Shown here piece by piece: positions 18,290 to 27,501 of a stretch of 64,000 nt of DNA. Both the position numbers and the translations under genes were made by a program. Source of the DNA: Staphylococcus auricularis. Lineage in GTDB: Bacteria > Bacillota > Bacilli > Staphylococcales > Staphylococcaceae. The stretch is from contig NZ_LLER01000020.1 of NCBI RefSeq assembly GCF_001500315.1, forward strand, positions 124,001 to 188,000. Direction: 5' to 3'. Position 1 is the stretch's first letter; every line of letters begins with the position of its first letter. Below the pieces are notes generated by a model. That model was not told the origin of the DNA and searched no databases. It was given only the letters and a program-made list of their open reading frames with translations.

Positions 18290-19519
18290 ATGTTTTTAGT
18301 TATTAATATCATTGGGTTGTTGGTATTTCTAGGTATTGCTTACATATTTTCTAGAAGTAGAAAAGACATCCATTGGAGCTCAGTTGGGATTTTAGTCGTA
18401 CTTAACTTGATTCTTGCTTGGTTCTTCATCTACTTCCCTTATGGTAAAAATGCAGTTGAAGGATTAGCAAATGGGATTTCTTGGGTGATTGATTCTGCAC
18501 ATGCTGGGACAGGTTCAGCATTCCCAAGTTTCGTAAATAGGGAAGATATGGATATGGCGATCAGCGCGCTATTCCCAATCTTACTCGTAGTACCGTTATT
18601 CGATATCTTGATGTACTTTAATATCCTCCCTAAATTAATGGGTGGTATTGGTTGGTTACTCGCAAAAATTACACGCCAACCTAAATTCGAATCTTTCTTC
18701 GGCGTTGAAATGATGTTCTTAGGTAATACTGAAGCATTAGCTGTTTCTAACGAACAATTAAAACGTATGAAAGAAACACGAGTACTTACCGTTGCGATGA
18801 TGGCAATGAGTTCTGTATCAGGGGCGATTGTCGGCGCTTATGTAACGATGGTGCCAGGGGATCTCGTATTAACGGCGATTCCGCTTAACATCATCAATGC
18901 GCTGATTGTGACTGCGATTTTAAACCCAGTTACTTTAGAAGAAAAAGAAGATGTCATCTATAGTATTGAAAACGAAGAAGTAGAGCGTCAACCGTTCTTC
19001 TCATTCTTAGGAGATTCAGTACTTGGTGCTGGTAAATTGATCTTAATTATCATCGCATTCCTTATCAGTTTCGTAGCCTTATCAGATTTACTAGACCGTG
19101 TGATTCAACTACTTACAGGTCTTGTAGCTAATGGTTTAGGTTTCGAAAAAGGCTTTGGTTTAGACCAAATTCTTGGTGTATTCATGTATCCATTTGCGTT
19201 ACTCCTAGGTTTACCTTGGGACGAAGCATGGATGGTCGCTCAACAAATGGCGAAAAAAATCGTAACCAACGAATTTGTGGTTATGCAAGAAATTAAAGAT
19301 GTTATCGATAGTTATTCACCACATAGAAAAGCTGTCTTAACCACATTCTTAATTTCATTTGCGAACTTCTCAACCATCGGTATGATTGTAGGTACGTTAA
19401 AAGGTATTGTTGATAAGAAAGCATCCGATTTCATTGCGAAATACGTTCCAATGCTATTGTTATCAGGTATCCTCGTATCACTCATGACTGCTGGCTTTGT
19501 AGGATTGTTTGCTTGGTAA
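18290..19519 (+). CDS. nupC: Concentrative nucleoside transporter NupC
   Basis: 409 residues, CNT family. Characteristic stretches include FESFFGVEMMFLGNTEALAVS (substrate/Na+-binding hairpin), SGAIVGAYVTMVP and LISFANFSTIGMIVGTL. About ten membrane segments. It couples nucleoside uptake to cations. GGTGGG lies before the ATG. A single-gene unit ended by a hairpin at 19542-19584. Confidence 0.93.
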   Translation: MFLVINIIGLLVFLGIAYIFSRSRKDIHWSSVGILVVLNLILAWFFIYFPYGKNAVEGLANGISWVIDSAHAGTGSAFPSFVNREDMDMAISALFPILLVVPLFDILMYFNILPKLMGGIGWLLAKITRQPKFESFFGVEMMFLGNTEALAVSNEQLKRMKETRVLTVAMMAMSSVSGAIVGAYVTMVPGDLVLTAIPLNIINALIVTAILNPVTLEEKEDVIYSIENEEVERQPFFSFLGDSVLGAGKLILIIIAFLISFVALSDLLDRVIQLLTGLVANGLGFEKGFGLDQILGVFMYPFALLLGLPWDEAWMVAQQMAKKIVTNEFVVMQEIKDVIDSYSPHRKAVLTTFLISFANFSTIGMIVGTLKGIVDKKASDFIAKYVPMLLLSGILVSLMTAGFVGLFAW

Positions 19520-19541
19520 GAACTGAATAGACATAAAATAA

Positions 19542-19584
19542 AAAAGGCCATTAAGGACGTTCATTAACACCTTAATGGTCTTTT
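19542..19584 (+). terminator. Terminator after nupC
   Basis: AAAAGGCCATTAAGG (19542-19556) pairs with CCTTAATGGTCTTTT (19570-19584) with one G-U pair. Confidence 0.85.
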
Positions 19585-19604
19585 AATATGTCATTTATTA
19601 TGTT

Positions 19605-19794
19605 AAAAAATTAAAGCCAAGACAATGAAGTGAGGAGACACGTTCATCATTACTTGGCTTTACGGGAAATGAATTAATGGTATGTAAACGCGAAGGACTA
19701 AGTCACATTTACATACGTTGAGCAAAAATTTGTTTGTTACTATAAACAACACAAAGGAGATGGCTCCTTGCTGAACATGCTCAGCAAGAAGTTA
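19605..19794 (-). ncRNA. Minus-strand sRNA, RsaD-like candidate
   Basis: No protein gene fits 19585-19969, but the minus strand shows a complete small transcription unit. A promoter (-10 TATAAT at 19806-19801), a 5' hairpin TTGCTGA/TCAGCAA, an unpaired-looking TTTCCCG motif, and a terminator with arms AAAGCCAAG (19661-19653) and CTTGGCTTT (19621-19613) followed by AATTTTTT. Predicted length is about 190 nt. RsaD of S. aureus is of similar size, is CodY-controlled and, as I recall, is encoded near nupC. A CodY-like box sits just upstream here. The identity is an inference from position, size and regulation. Confidence 0.6.
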
Positions 19795-19800
19795 AAATTT

Positions 19801-19847
19801 ATTATAGCAAATCTCTCACAATACGTAAACGGAAAATTCAGAAATTT
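19801..19847 (-). promoter_or_regulatory. Promoter with CodY-like box for the RsaD-like sRNA
   Basis: Minus strand: -35 TTTACG (19829-19824), 17-base spacer, -10 TATAAT (19806-19801). AAATTTCTGAATTTT (19847-19833) matches 12 of 15 positions of the CodY consensus AATTTTCWGAAAATT and ends four bases before the -35. Confidence 0.6.
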
Positions 19848-19969
19848 AGCAAAATAAATTCTAATGTTCGTCTTTATCATAGAGCAGCGTTAAATGGGCG
19901 CTATTGTGGTTTTTACTAATTTTTGCTAATATTCAATTGATTAATATAATTTAAAAGGGGACGTCGAAC

Positions 19970-20806
19970 ATGAAAAAATTAGTACGCGATATTATCCTCG
20001 TCGTACTTGGCTCGTTTGTCTTTTCAGCGGGGGTCAATTTGTTTATCATTTCTGGTAACCTCGGTGAAGGCGGGGTCACAGGTTTAGCCATCGTACTTTA
20101 TTATGCTTTTGGACTTTCAACAGGGATTACCAACTTTGTGTTAAATGCGATATTAATTGTGGTAGGCTATAAATTTATAAGTAAACGCAGTATGTATTTG
20201 ACGATTGTCGCCACGGTATTAATATCAGTCTTTTTGAGTTTAACAGAAGGATGGCATATCGAAACAGGTAATGTCATCGTGAATGCAGTGTTCGGCGGAA
20301 GTTGTGTCGGTCTTGGGATTGGAATCATTGTACTTGCAGGGGGCACCACAGCAGGTACAACGATTTTAGCACGTATAGCGACAAAATATTTAGATATTAG
20401 TACACCGTATGCGTTGCTATTCTTTGACTTAATTGTCGTGTTAATTTCTACGACAGTCATTCCGATTTCAAGTGCGCTCGTGACAGTTATTTCATTATAT
20501 ATCGGTACGAAAGTCATGGAGTACGTGATCGAAGGTTTAAATACGAAAAAGGCGCTTACGATTATATCTAGTCGGCCTGATGCAGTAGCCAAAGCGATTG
20601 ATGAACAAGTCGGTCGTGGACTTACTTTATTAAATGGCCGTGGTTATTATACAAAAGAAGAAAAAGATGTCCTCTATGTGGTTATTACGAAAACGCAAAT
20701 CACAAAAGCGAAACGCATTATTAAGAAAATCGATAACAATGCGTTTATCGTGATTCACGATGTACGTGATGTCTATGGTAATGGTTTCTTAGTCGAGGAA
20801 CATTAG
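19970..20806 (+). CDS. YitT family membrane protein (DUF161/DUF2179)
   Basis: 278 residues. Five to six membrane helices fill the first ~190 residues, including NLGEGGVTGLAIVLYY and GGTTAGTTILARI. The C-terminal soluble DUF2179 domain shows GRGLTLLNGRGYYTKEEKDV and NAFIVIHDVRDVYGNGF. The function of the family is not settled. AAGGGG precedes the ATG. In S. aureus a gene of this family sits next to nupC. Confidence 0.88.
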   Translation: MKKLVRDIILVVLGSFVFSAGVNLFIISGNLGEGGVTGLAIVLYYAFGLSTGITNFVLNAILIVVGYKFISKRSMYLTIVATVLISVFLSLTEGWHIETGNVIVNAVFGGSCVGLGIGIIVLAGGTTAGTTILARIATKYLDISTPYALLFFDLIVVLISTTVIPISSALVTVISLYIGTKVMEYVIEGLNTKKALTIISSRPDAVAKAIDEQVGRGLTLLNGRGYYTKEEKDVLYVVITKTQITKAKRIIKKIDNNAFIVIHDVRDVYGNGFLVEEH

Positions 20807-20833
20807 TTTATTTTAAAACGAAATACGAACAGT

Positions 20834-21727
20834 TTAGGAGTGGTGTTGTTTTGGCATATTAACAAATACCACTCCTATTATTATGATTGCTGCGCCTACG
20901 ATATGATAAACATGGAACGGTTCATTCAATAATAATATGCCAGATAGGATTGTGATGAGTGTAGCTAAATTATTAAATACTGTCACTTGTATCACTGGCA
21001 ATTGAGAGACGGCGTAGATAGAGAGTAATGATGTACCAAATGTTGAGAGTACGCCAAGGAAAATTAATGAAGCAAGATAAGGGATCTGAGTCAATGACTG
21101 TCCGTAATTTGAGAATGTGCCGCCACTGAAGAAATACACTACATTAAAAAATATGAAACCAATCAACATGATATAAATCGTTATTTTAATAGGGGCGATC
21201 TGTTGTGAAACATGCCGGGATAACACTTGCCAAATCGCTGTAGCAAAGACTGAAAGTAAAATGAACAAGTTACCCACGAAATGCAGTTCGTTGACATCTT
21301 GGACATTCATCAGTTGGAGAAAGATGACACCAGCAATGCTTAGAAGAATACCAATCAACTGTGCCTTGCTTACAGCTTCCTTTAAAAATAAAATGCCTAA
21401 CAATACCGTGATTGCGGGAGCCACAGCTTGGATAATACCAGCTTCAGTCACTGTAGACTGACTGAGCCCATAGATTTGGCTACTAAAGAAAATAACTGGA
21501 TAAAAAATAGAAATAACAATGACAAGCATGAGTTCTTTAATATTTAATTTTAAAGATAATGGTTTAAATATAAAGAATACGAGCACACCAATAAAGGCAA
21601 AGGTAAAACGTTGCGCCAAAATTAAGATTTGGCTTTCGAACTCGATCGATATTTTCACAAACATAAAGGATAAACCGATAATAACAGAAAATACAAATGC
21701 AGCAATGAGTGCTTTATGATCTTTCAT
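20834..21727 (-). CDS. EamA-family (DMT) transporter
   Basis: 297 residues, ten membrane helices in two EamA repeats (about 8-140 and 150-288). ATVTEAGIIQAVAPAITVLLG-type and GAAIIIIGVVFVN segments are typical of drug/metabolite transporters. It is divergent from a MocR-type regulator across 139 bases containing a perfect palindrome. This suggests export of an amino acid, vitamin B6-related compound or amine under that regulator, an inference from context. GGAGG precedes the ATG. Confidence 0.85.
   Translation of the reverse strand: MKDHKALIAAFVFSVIIGLSFMFVKISIEFESQILILAQRFTFAFIGVLVFFIFKPLSLKLNIKELMLVIVISIFYPVIFFSSQIYGLSQSTVTEAGIIQAVAPAITVLLGILFLKEAVSKAQLIGILLSIAGVIFLQLMNVQDVNELHFVGNLFILLSVFATAIWQVLSRHVSQQIAPIKITIYIMLIGFIFFNVVYFFSGGTFSNYGQSLTQIPYLASLIFLGVLSTFGTSLLSIYAVSQLPVIQVTVFNNLATLITILSGILLLNEPFHVYHIVGAAIIIIGVVFVNMPKQHHS
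20835..20880. terminator. Inverted repeat between convergent yitT and the EamA gene
   Basis: TAGGAGTGGT (20835-20844) pairs with ACCACTCCTA (20868-20877), extended by GTTGTT/AACAAAT. The repeat lies within the last codons of the EamA gene. It may terminate the convergent yitT transcript, though the U-tract is poor. Confidence 0.4.
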
Positions 21728-21792
21728 GCGGAACCTCCTTTAGATATAACATAATGGAATGAGACGCTATTTAGGAGATGAAATGAATCAAA

Positions 21793-21804
21793 TGTATCGA
21801 TACA
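21793..21804. promoter_or_regulatory. Palindromic operator candidate between the EamA gene and the MocR gene
   Basis: TGTATCGATACA is a perfect 12-bp palindrome centred in the divergent intergenic region. MocR/GntR proteins often bind such sites to control the adjacent transporter and themselves. Confidence 0.4.
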
Positions 21805-21866
21805 AATTACTATTGAGTCGTATGGATTTCTCTACAAACGGATAGGTTAGAAAAAGGAGGTCTGTG

Positions 21867-23192
21867 ATGAATAAATATCAAACGATTGCGAGTACATTGT
21901 CTCAATTGATAGATGAAGGGCGTTATCGAGATCGTCTACCAACGATCAGATCACTAATGACGATGTTTCGTGCGAGCCAGTCTACAATTAATCAAGCGTT
22001 ACAATTATTGATTCAAGCGAATAAGATTTATAACAAACCCCATTCAGGTTACTTTATTATACCCAATCACGTTGAAAAAATGGAATCCCATTCGGTTTAT
22101 GATTTTTCAACAGCATCGACGTCGTGGACTGATTTTCCTATGGCGCATTATGTTCACTGTTTAGAGATCGCATTTAAGAATGAAAAAGAAGATTTATTTA
22201 CGTATGGTGATGTGACGGGACAGACGTCGTTGAAACAGTCGTTTCAATCATTATTAGCCGATCAACATATCTTTGCGAAAACGGATCAAATTGTGATTAC
22301 GAGTGGTACCCAACAAGCACTACATCTCTTAGCACTCATGATGAAGACCAACCATGACAAAATATTAATCGAGCAACCCACGTATCATCAGATGGTGAAC
22401 CTCATCGAAAGGTTGGATTTGAATTATGCGACATACGGAAGACATTTAGAAGCATTTGATATGGACGCTTTTGAAAAGGTGGTCCAGCGTACACAACTTG
22501 ATTATGTTTATTTAATGCCACGCCTACACAATCCGCTCGGCACGACGATTTCTGAGGCGGACAAGATTAAACTCATCCGACTTGCCCATCAATATCATTT
22601 TTATATGATAGAAGATGATTATCTCGGTGATTTTGAACATCATAATGCATACAAATCTCTCTACGAATTAGATGATCAACAATGCGTCATTTATTTAAAA
22701 AGCTTTTCGAAAATCATGTTCCCTGGGCAAAGATTAGGATTCGCTGTACTACCTGAGAAATTAAGCGAACCATTTATCAAGATGAAAGAAATTGCAGACA
22801 TTCAAACGAATACGTTAAGTCAATTGATGATGCAGACATTTATACAAAGCGGCCTTTATGATACGCATAAAAATAACGTCATCTCGAAACACCGCCAAAA
22901 AGTGAAAATATTACAGCAAGCTTTAAAGCGTTATTTTCATCATTATCAGTATAACGATAACAATAAATTACACACGGTGATTAAATTACCCAAACGTATC
23001 AATATGACTGGATTGTATCGAGACTTTGAAAAGTTAGGCATCGGGGTAGATGATTATCGAAAAAATTATATGCCGGGATTTCCTGATAGGGATAAATTTT
23101 TAAAACTTAATACGACACGTATTGCAGAAGATCAAATTGATCCAGGCTTACGCCTTATACGACAAGCGATCCGTCATAATCAAATATTTTAA
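21867..23192 (+). CDS. MocR-type transcriptional regulator (GntR winged helix plus aminotransferase fold)
   Basis: 441 residues from the ATG at 21867, which has GGAGG 6 bases upstream. The N-terminal ~70 residues are a GntR helix-turn-helix (RLPTIRSLMTMFRASQSTIN). The rest is a fold-type I PLP domain with ITSGTQQALHLLA, IEDDYLGDFEH and YLKSFSKIMFPGQRLGF, where the Lys is the PLP-anchoring residue. MocR proteins sense PLP-linked ligands. The divergent EamA transporter is the probable target. Confidence 0.88.
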   Translation: MNKYQTIASTLSQLIDEGRYRDRLPTIRSLMTMFRASQSTINQALQLLIQANKIYNKPHSGYFIIPNHVEKMESHSVYDFSTASTSWTDFPMAHYVHCLEIAFKNEKEDLFTYGDVTGQTSLKQSFQSLLADQHIFAKTDQIVITSGTQQALHLLALMMKTNHDKILIEQPTYHQMVNLIERLDLNYATYGRHLEAFDMDAFEKVVQRTQLDYVYLMPRLHNPLGTTISEADKIKLIRLAHQYHFYMIEDDYLGDFEHHNAYKSLYELDDQQCVIYLKSFSKIMFPGQRLGFAVLPEKLSEPFIKMKEIADIQTNTLSQLMMQTFIQSGLYDTHKNNVISKHRQKVKILQQALKRYFHHYQYNDNNKLHTVIKLPKRINMTGLYRDFEKLGIGVDDYRKNYMPGFPDRDKFLKLNTTRIAEDQIDPGLRLIRQAIRHNQIF

Positions 23193-23298
23193 AAGCAGAC
23201 CACAATCGATATGTAAGCGCAAACATTGTTTCAAACTTTATACCATGTAAGACCCATAAAAATTGAATTTTAGATTAGCCAATAGGATTAAAAGATGC

Positions 23299-23327
23299 TA
23301 TAATACACCCTATGATAATGATTATCA
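23299..23327 (+). promoter_or_regulatory. fhuCBG promoter region with perfect Fur box
   Basis: TGATAATGATTATCA (23313-23327) is a perfect 7-1-7 Fur site. It starts 8 bases after a TATAAT (23299-23304). No good -35 is visible. About 180 bases of 5' leader separate it from fhuC. Confidence 0.88.
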
Positions 23328-23506
23328 GTTGCTGTTAGAAATTATGAATAGCATAACGATGATTGAGATAAATATTGTATTTGGCACACAGTTCAAATTT
23401 TATATATAAGCAAAGATCAACCTATAACCTTAAGAAGGTATAGAAGAATAGGAATGTTACCTTTATCACAGCTTAGAATTCAATTGCTTTGGGAGGAAAG
23501 ATGAGT

Positions 23507-24310
23507 ATGACTCGTTTAAATGGTAGAGAGGTTACAATAGGTTATGGCGATAACATCATAGTCGATAATTTAGATGTACAAATCCCTGATGGTAAAATTA
23601 CTTCTATCATTGGGCCAAATGGTTGTGGGAAATCTACATTATTAAAAGCACTTTCTCGTTTGCTTGCACCTAAAAAAGGTGAAGTGTACTTAGATGGTGA
23701 AGATATCAATCGTCAATCTACAAAAGAAGTGGCGAAAAAAATTGCGATTTTACCACAATCACCAGAAGTTGCTGATGGGTTAACAGTAGGAGAGTTAGTC
23801 TCTTATGGTCGTTTTCCACATCAAAAAGGATTTGGTCGTTTAACCGCAGAAGATAAACAACAAATAGATTGGGCGATGTCTGTCACTGGAACAGATCAAT
23901 TCCGTTATCGTTCCATCAATGATTTGAGTGGTGGTCAACGCCAACGTGTTTGGATTGCAATGGCTATTGCTCAAGGTACGGATATTATCTTCTTAGACGA
24001 ACCAACCACATATCTAGATATTGCGCACCAATTGGAAATATTAGAACTGGTGACTCAACTTAATCAAGAACAAGGCTGTACCATCGTGATGGTCTTACAT
24101 GATATTAATCAAGCCATTCGTTTTTCAGATCATTTAATCACGATGAAAGACGGTAGCATTGTGGCAGAAGGCAGCACTGAACAAGTGTTGACGAAAGAAA
24201 TCTTAGAACAAGTTTTTGATATAGATGTTGAGATTAGCATTGATCCACGTAATAGTAAACCGATGTTAATGACGTATGATTTATGCCGCAAGAGATATTC
24301 CAAAGTATAA
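23507..24310 (+). CDS. fhuC: Ferric hydroxamate ABC transporter ATPase
   Basis: 267 residues counted from the ATG at 23507, which aligns with S. aureus FhuC. An in-frame ATG at 23501 lies closer to the GGGAGG and would add two residues. Walker A GPNGCGKST, signature LSGGQRQR, Walker B IIFLDEPTTYLD. In staphylococci FhuC energises several Fe3+-siderophore importers, not only FhuBG. It is first in the Fur-controlled operon. Confidence 0.94.
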   Translation: MTRLNGREVTIGYGDNIIVDNLDVQIPDGKITSIIGPNGCGKSTLLKALSRLLAPKKGEVYLDGEDINRQSTKEVAKKIAILPQSPEVADGLTVGELVSYGRFPHQKGFGRLTAEDKQQIDWAMSVTGTDQFRYRSINDLSGGQRQRVWIAMAIAQGTDIIFLDEPTTYLDIAHQLEILELVTQLNQEQGCTIVMVLHDINQAIRFSDHLITMKDGSIVAEGSTEQVLTKEILEQVFDIDVEISIDPRNSKPMLMTYDLCRKRYSKV

Positions 24311-24322
24311 GGACACGATGAA

Positions 24323-25324
24323 ATGCAGACGAACAATAAAGGGAATTTTCATTTTATAACAACATTGATTGTAACAGCGATACTGTTGGTTGTGGCATTA
24401 ATTTTTTCTATTACTTATGGCGCAGCAGATATCCATATTTCAACGATTATGGATGCAATATTCCACTATGATGTGACAAATCAACAGCATAATATTATTA
24501 GTGAAATTCGTATCCCTCGAGATATAGGCGCACTCTTAGTTGGCGTATCACTCGCCACAGCTGGGGCTGTCATTCAAGGCGTAACGAAGAATAGCTTAGC
24601 AGACCCAGGATTGATTGGACTAAACTCAGGTGCGCTTTTCATGTTGGCGCTGACGCTCGGATTTTTCCCCGCAGCGCCATTTCTTGTGCTCATGTTTGCA
24701 GGATTTTTAGGCGCAATGCTTGGGGGTACGATTGTACTCATGATGGGTCGCGCCCGAAGTGACGGTTTTAACCCGATGCGTATTATTTTAGCTGGTGCGG
24801 CTGTCAGTGCGATGTTAACAGCACTGAGTCAAGGGATCGCATTAGCCTTTAGAATTAACCAAGACCTTACCTTCTGGACAGCAGGTGGTGTTTCCGGTAC
24901 AAATTGGAATCAACTCTTTTGGTCGACACCGTTTATTTTGATTGCCCTCATTTGTATTCTCGTAATGAGTAAACAATTAACGATTTTAAACTTAGGTGAG
25001 TCGCTTGCGAAAGGGTTAGGACAAAATGTATCACTCATACGTGGCGTATCCCTCGTATTATCTATGATCTTAGCAGGGATTGCTGTAGCGATGGTCGGTC
25101 AGGTCGCATTCGTAGGATTGATCGTGCCACACATTGTACGTTACTTAGTAGGCACGGATTATAGTCGTGTTATACCTATGACTGCGTTATTAGGTGCGTT
25201 ACTCGTCCTAGTCACAGATACCCTTGCGCGTATGTTAGGTGAAGCACCTATGGGCGCAATCATCTCATTTATCGGCGTACCTTACTTCTTATATCTTGTT
25301 AAGAAAGGAGGTCGCGCAGCATGA
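24323..25324 (+). CDS. fhuB: Ferric hydroxamate ABC permease
   Basis: 333 residues, FecCD/BtuC-type permease with about ten helices. RIPRDIGALLVGVSLATAGA and GLNSGALFML mark the family. It overlaps fhuG by four bases (ATGA), indicating coupled translation. With FhuG and FhuC it imports iron-hydroxamates delivered by FhuD lipoproteins encoded elsewhere. Confidence 0.93.
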   Translation: MQTNNKGNFHFITTLIVTAILLVVALIFSITYGAADIHISTIMDAIFHYDVTNQQHNIISEIRIPRDIGALLVGVSLATAGAVIQGVTKNSLADPGLIGLNSGALFMLALTLGFFPAAPFLVLMFAGFLGAMLGGTIVLMMGRARSDGFNPMRIILAGAAVSAMLTALSQGIALAFRINQDLTFWTAGGVSGTNWNQLFWSTPFILIALICILVMSKQLTILNLGESLAKGLGQNVSLIRGVSLVLSMILAGIAVAMVGQVAFVGLIVPHIVRYLVGTDYSRVIPMTALLGALLVLVTDTLARMLGEAPMGAIISFIGVPYFLYLVKKGGRAA

Positions 25325-26337
25325 TTGATCCTAAGATTAAAGCCAAACAACGCATGGCGATTTTGATCCTAATTGTGCTCTTGATTGCCGCAGTTATCTG
25401 GAGTATGACCTCTGGGGAATACAAATTAACGTTTCAACAGATTTTACATACGATCCTCGGACAAGGGGAGTATACTGAAAATTTAATATTACTTGATTTC
25501 AGAATGCCGAGAATGCTCATCACATTACTCGTAGGTGCTGCCCTCGCGATGAGTGGTGCAATTATTCAAAGTATCACGCGTAATCCGTTAGCTGAACCAG
25601 GCATACTCGGTATCAACGCGGGTAGTGGCTTTGCGATTGCATTATTTATCACGATTGGTCATATCGATCCAAGCACTTTTGTTTACGTCTTACCTTTAGT
25701 GAGCTTAATCGGTGGTATCATCACCTCTCTCATTATATTTGGCTTGAGTTATAACAAAGGTAAAGGGATTACCCCTTCCAGCATGGTGTTAATCGGTGTC
25801 GGTTTAGCGACAGGGTTAACCGGTGCTTCATTGACACTAATGGCTAAGTTTGATGAAGACCAAGCTGAATTTATTGCGACTTGGTTCGCAGGTAATATTT
25901 GGGGAGATGAGTGGGCCTTTGTCCTCGCATTTTTACCATGGGTATTGATTATCGTTCCATTTTTATTTGCGAAATCCAATGTCTTAAACTTATTAAACAC
26001 GCATGAATTTGTTGCGCAAGGTGTTGGTGTTCGCGTGAGTATTGAACGCTTTGTGTTGTTAATTACAGCCGTAGTCTTATCATCAGCTGCTGTTTCAGTA
26101 GCAGGTTCAATCGGCTTTATCGGTTTAATGGGACCTCACATTGCGAAGTCAATTGTTGGACCACGCCACCAATTATTCCTACCGATTTGTATTTTAGTGG
26201 GTGCCTGTCTGTTAGTCTTTGCCGATACAGTAGGTAAAGTGATTTTACAACCTTCAGGCGTGCCCGCGGGTATTGTGGTTGCCGTGATTGGTGCCCCTTA
26301 CTTCTTATATTTAATGTATAAAACAAGATCAGTTTAG
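25321..26337 (+). CDS. fhuG: Ferric hydroxamate ABC permease
   Basis: 338 residues, second FecCD-type permease. FRMPRMLITLLVGAALAMSGA, ITRNPLAEPGILGINAGSG and GFIGLMGPHIAKSIVG are intact. It pairs with FhuB to form the channel. A terminator follows within 10 bases. Confidence 0.93.
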   Translation: MIDPKIKAKQRMAILILIVLLIAAVIWSMTSGEYKLTFQQILHTILGQGEYTENLILLDFRMPRMLITLLVGAALAMSGAIIQSITRNPLAEPGILGINAGSGFAIALFITIGHIDPSTFVYVLPLVSLIGGIITSLIIFGLSYNKGKGITPSSMVLIGVGLATGLTGASLTLMAKFDEDQAEFIATWFAGNIWGDEWAFVLAFLPWVLIIVPFLFAKSNVLNLLNTHEFVAQGVGVRVSIERFVLLITAVVLSSAAVSVAGSIGFIGLMGPHIAKSIVGPRHQLFLPICILVGACLLVFADTVGKVILQPSGVPAGIVVAVIGAPYFLYLMYKTRSV

Positions 26338-26345
26338 TGCTATTC

Positions 26346-26387
26346 AGCGGTTGAGACCTTACTTTAAAGTGTCTCAATCGCTTTTTT
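26346..26387 (+). terminator. Terminator of fhuCBG
   Basis: AGCGGTTGAGAC (26346-26357) pairs with GTCTCAATCGCT (26371-26382), one G-U, followed by TTTTT. Confidence 0.88.
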
Positions 26388-26439
26388 GTATTTTTGCGTT
26401 GAATTGGAAAATGAATTGACTTAAATGGATTTAGTTTTT

Positions 26440-26454
26440 AAGAAAGCGTTCACA
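26440..26454 (+). promoter_or_regulatory. cre-like site upstream of dhaKLM
   Basis: AAGAAAGCGTTCACA differs from the CcpA consensus WTGNAANCGNWNNCW at one position. It lies about 30 bases upstream of a possible -10 TATACT (26486-26491). Catabolite repression of dihydroxyacetone use is plausible. Confidence 0.45.
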
Positions 26455-26523
26455 GTGAAATTCGTATGATGGACTGTAATTGAGGTATACTATAAACAAC
26501 TTAGATTGGAGGAGGTTAGGAGT

Positions 26524-27489
26524 ATGAAAAAATTAATCAAAGCACGTGAACAAATGATTAAAGATATGTTAGCAGGTTTAGATATACAAGATGATACGGT
26601 AACAGTGATTGAAGATACAGTCGTTGTAAGGGCACAACAAAAACAAACAGGTGTCGCTATCATTTCAGGAGGAGGAAGCGGTCATGAACCCGCGCATGCT
26701 GGCTATGTGGCTGAGGGCATGTTAGACGCGGCTGTATGTGGTGAGATTTTTACTTCGCCGACTCCAGATAAAATATTAAGCGCGATCAAATCTGTAAATA
26801 CTGGCGACGGGGTGTTACTGATTGTAAAAAACTACGCCGGTGACGTCATGAACTTTGAAATGGCTCAAGAAATGGCAGAAATGGAAGACATCCCTGTTGA
26901 AATGGTAGTGGTTCGAGATGATGTCGCTGTGAGCAATGTGGAACAACGAAGAGGTGTCGCTGGTACCGTACTCGTGCACAAATATGCAGGGTATTTAGCT
27001 GAACAAGGTCAAAGCTTATCATATATTAAAGACAAAGTTACTGCGTTTAATGAAGGCATCAAATCGATTGGTATGGCCCTCACTGCGCCTTACGTACCGA
27101 CAACAGAACAATATGGCTTTGATATAGCTGAAGATGAAATGGAATTAGGTATCGGCATTCATGGTGAAAGAGGAATCTCTAAAGAACCGATGCAATCTGT
27201 CGATGAGGTTGTTCAACGTCTCCTTGATACATTATTAAAAGAAGTGGACACGAAGCAGGTTGTAGTAATGGTAAACGGCATGGGTGGTACGCCACTATCT
27301 GAACTCAACATTGTAACGAAGTATACTGCCGAATTATTAGACCAACATGAAATCAAGGTGCAACATTGGTTTGTCGGAGATTATATGACGTCACTCGATA
27401 TGCAAGGTGTGTCACTTACACTTGCACCTGTGACGGATGATCAATTAACCGCATTAACTGCACGCTCAGAGAGCCAATATTTTAAATAA
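26524..27489 (+). CDS. dhaK: PTS-dependent dihydroxyacetone kinase, substrate-binding subunit
   Basis: 321 residues from the ATG at 26524, whose spacing from the GGAGGAGGTTAGGAG leader is suitable. IISGGGSGHEPAHAGYVAEG and GIHGERGI are the dihydroxyacetone-binding motifs; the His of GIHGERG forms the covalent hemiaminal with the substrate. DhaK holds dihydroxyacetone while DhaL transfers the phosphate. First gene of dhaKLM. Confidence 0.92.
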   Translation: MKKLIKAREQMIKDMLAGLDIQDDTVTVIEDTVVVRAQQKQTGVAIISGGGSGHEPAHAGYVAEGMLDAAVCGEIFTSPTPDKILSAIKSVNTGDGVLLIVKNYAGDVMNFEMAQEMAEMEDIPVEMVVVRDDVAVSNVEQRRGVAGTVLVHKYAGYLAEQGQSLSYIKDKVTAFNEGIKSIGMALTAPYVPTTEQYGFDIAEDEMELGIGIHGERGISKEPMQSVDEVVQRLLDTLLKEVDTKQVVVMVNGMGGTPLSELNIVTKYTAELLDQHEIKVQHWFVGDYMTSLDMQGVSLTLAPVTDDQLTALTARSESQYFK

Positions 27490-27501
27490 GGAGTGTCATG
27501 C

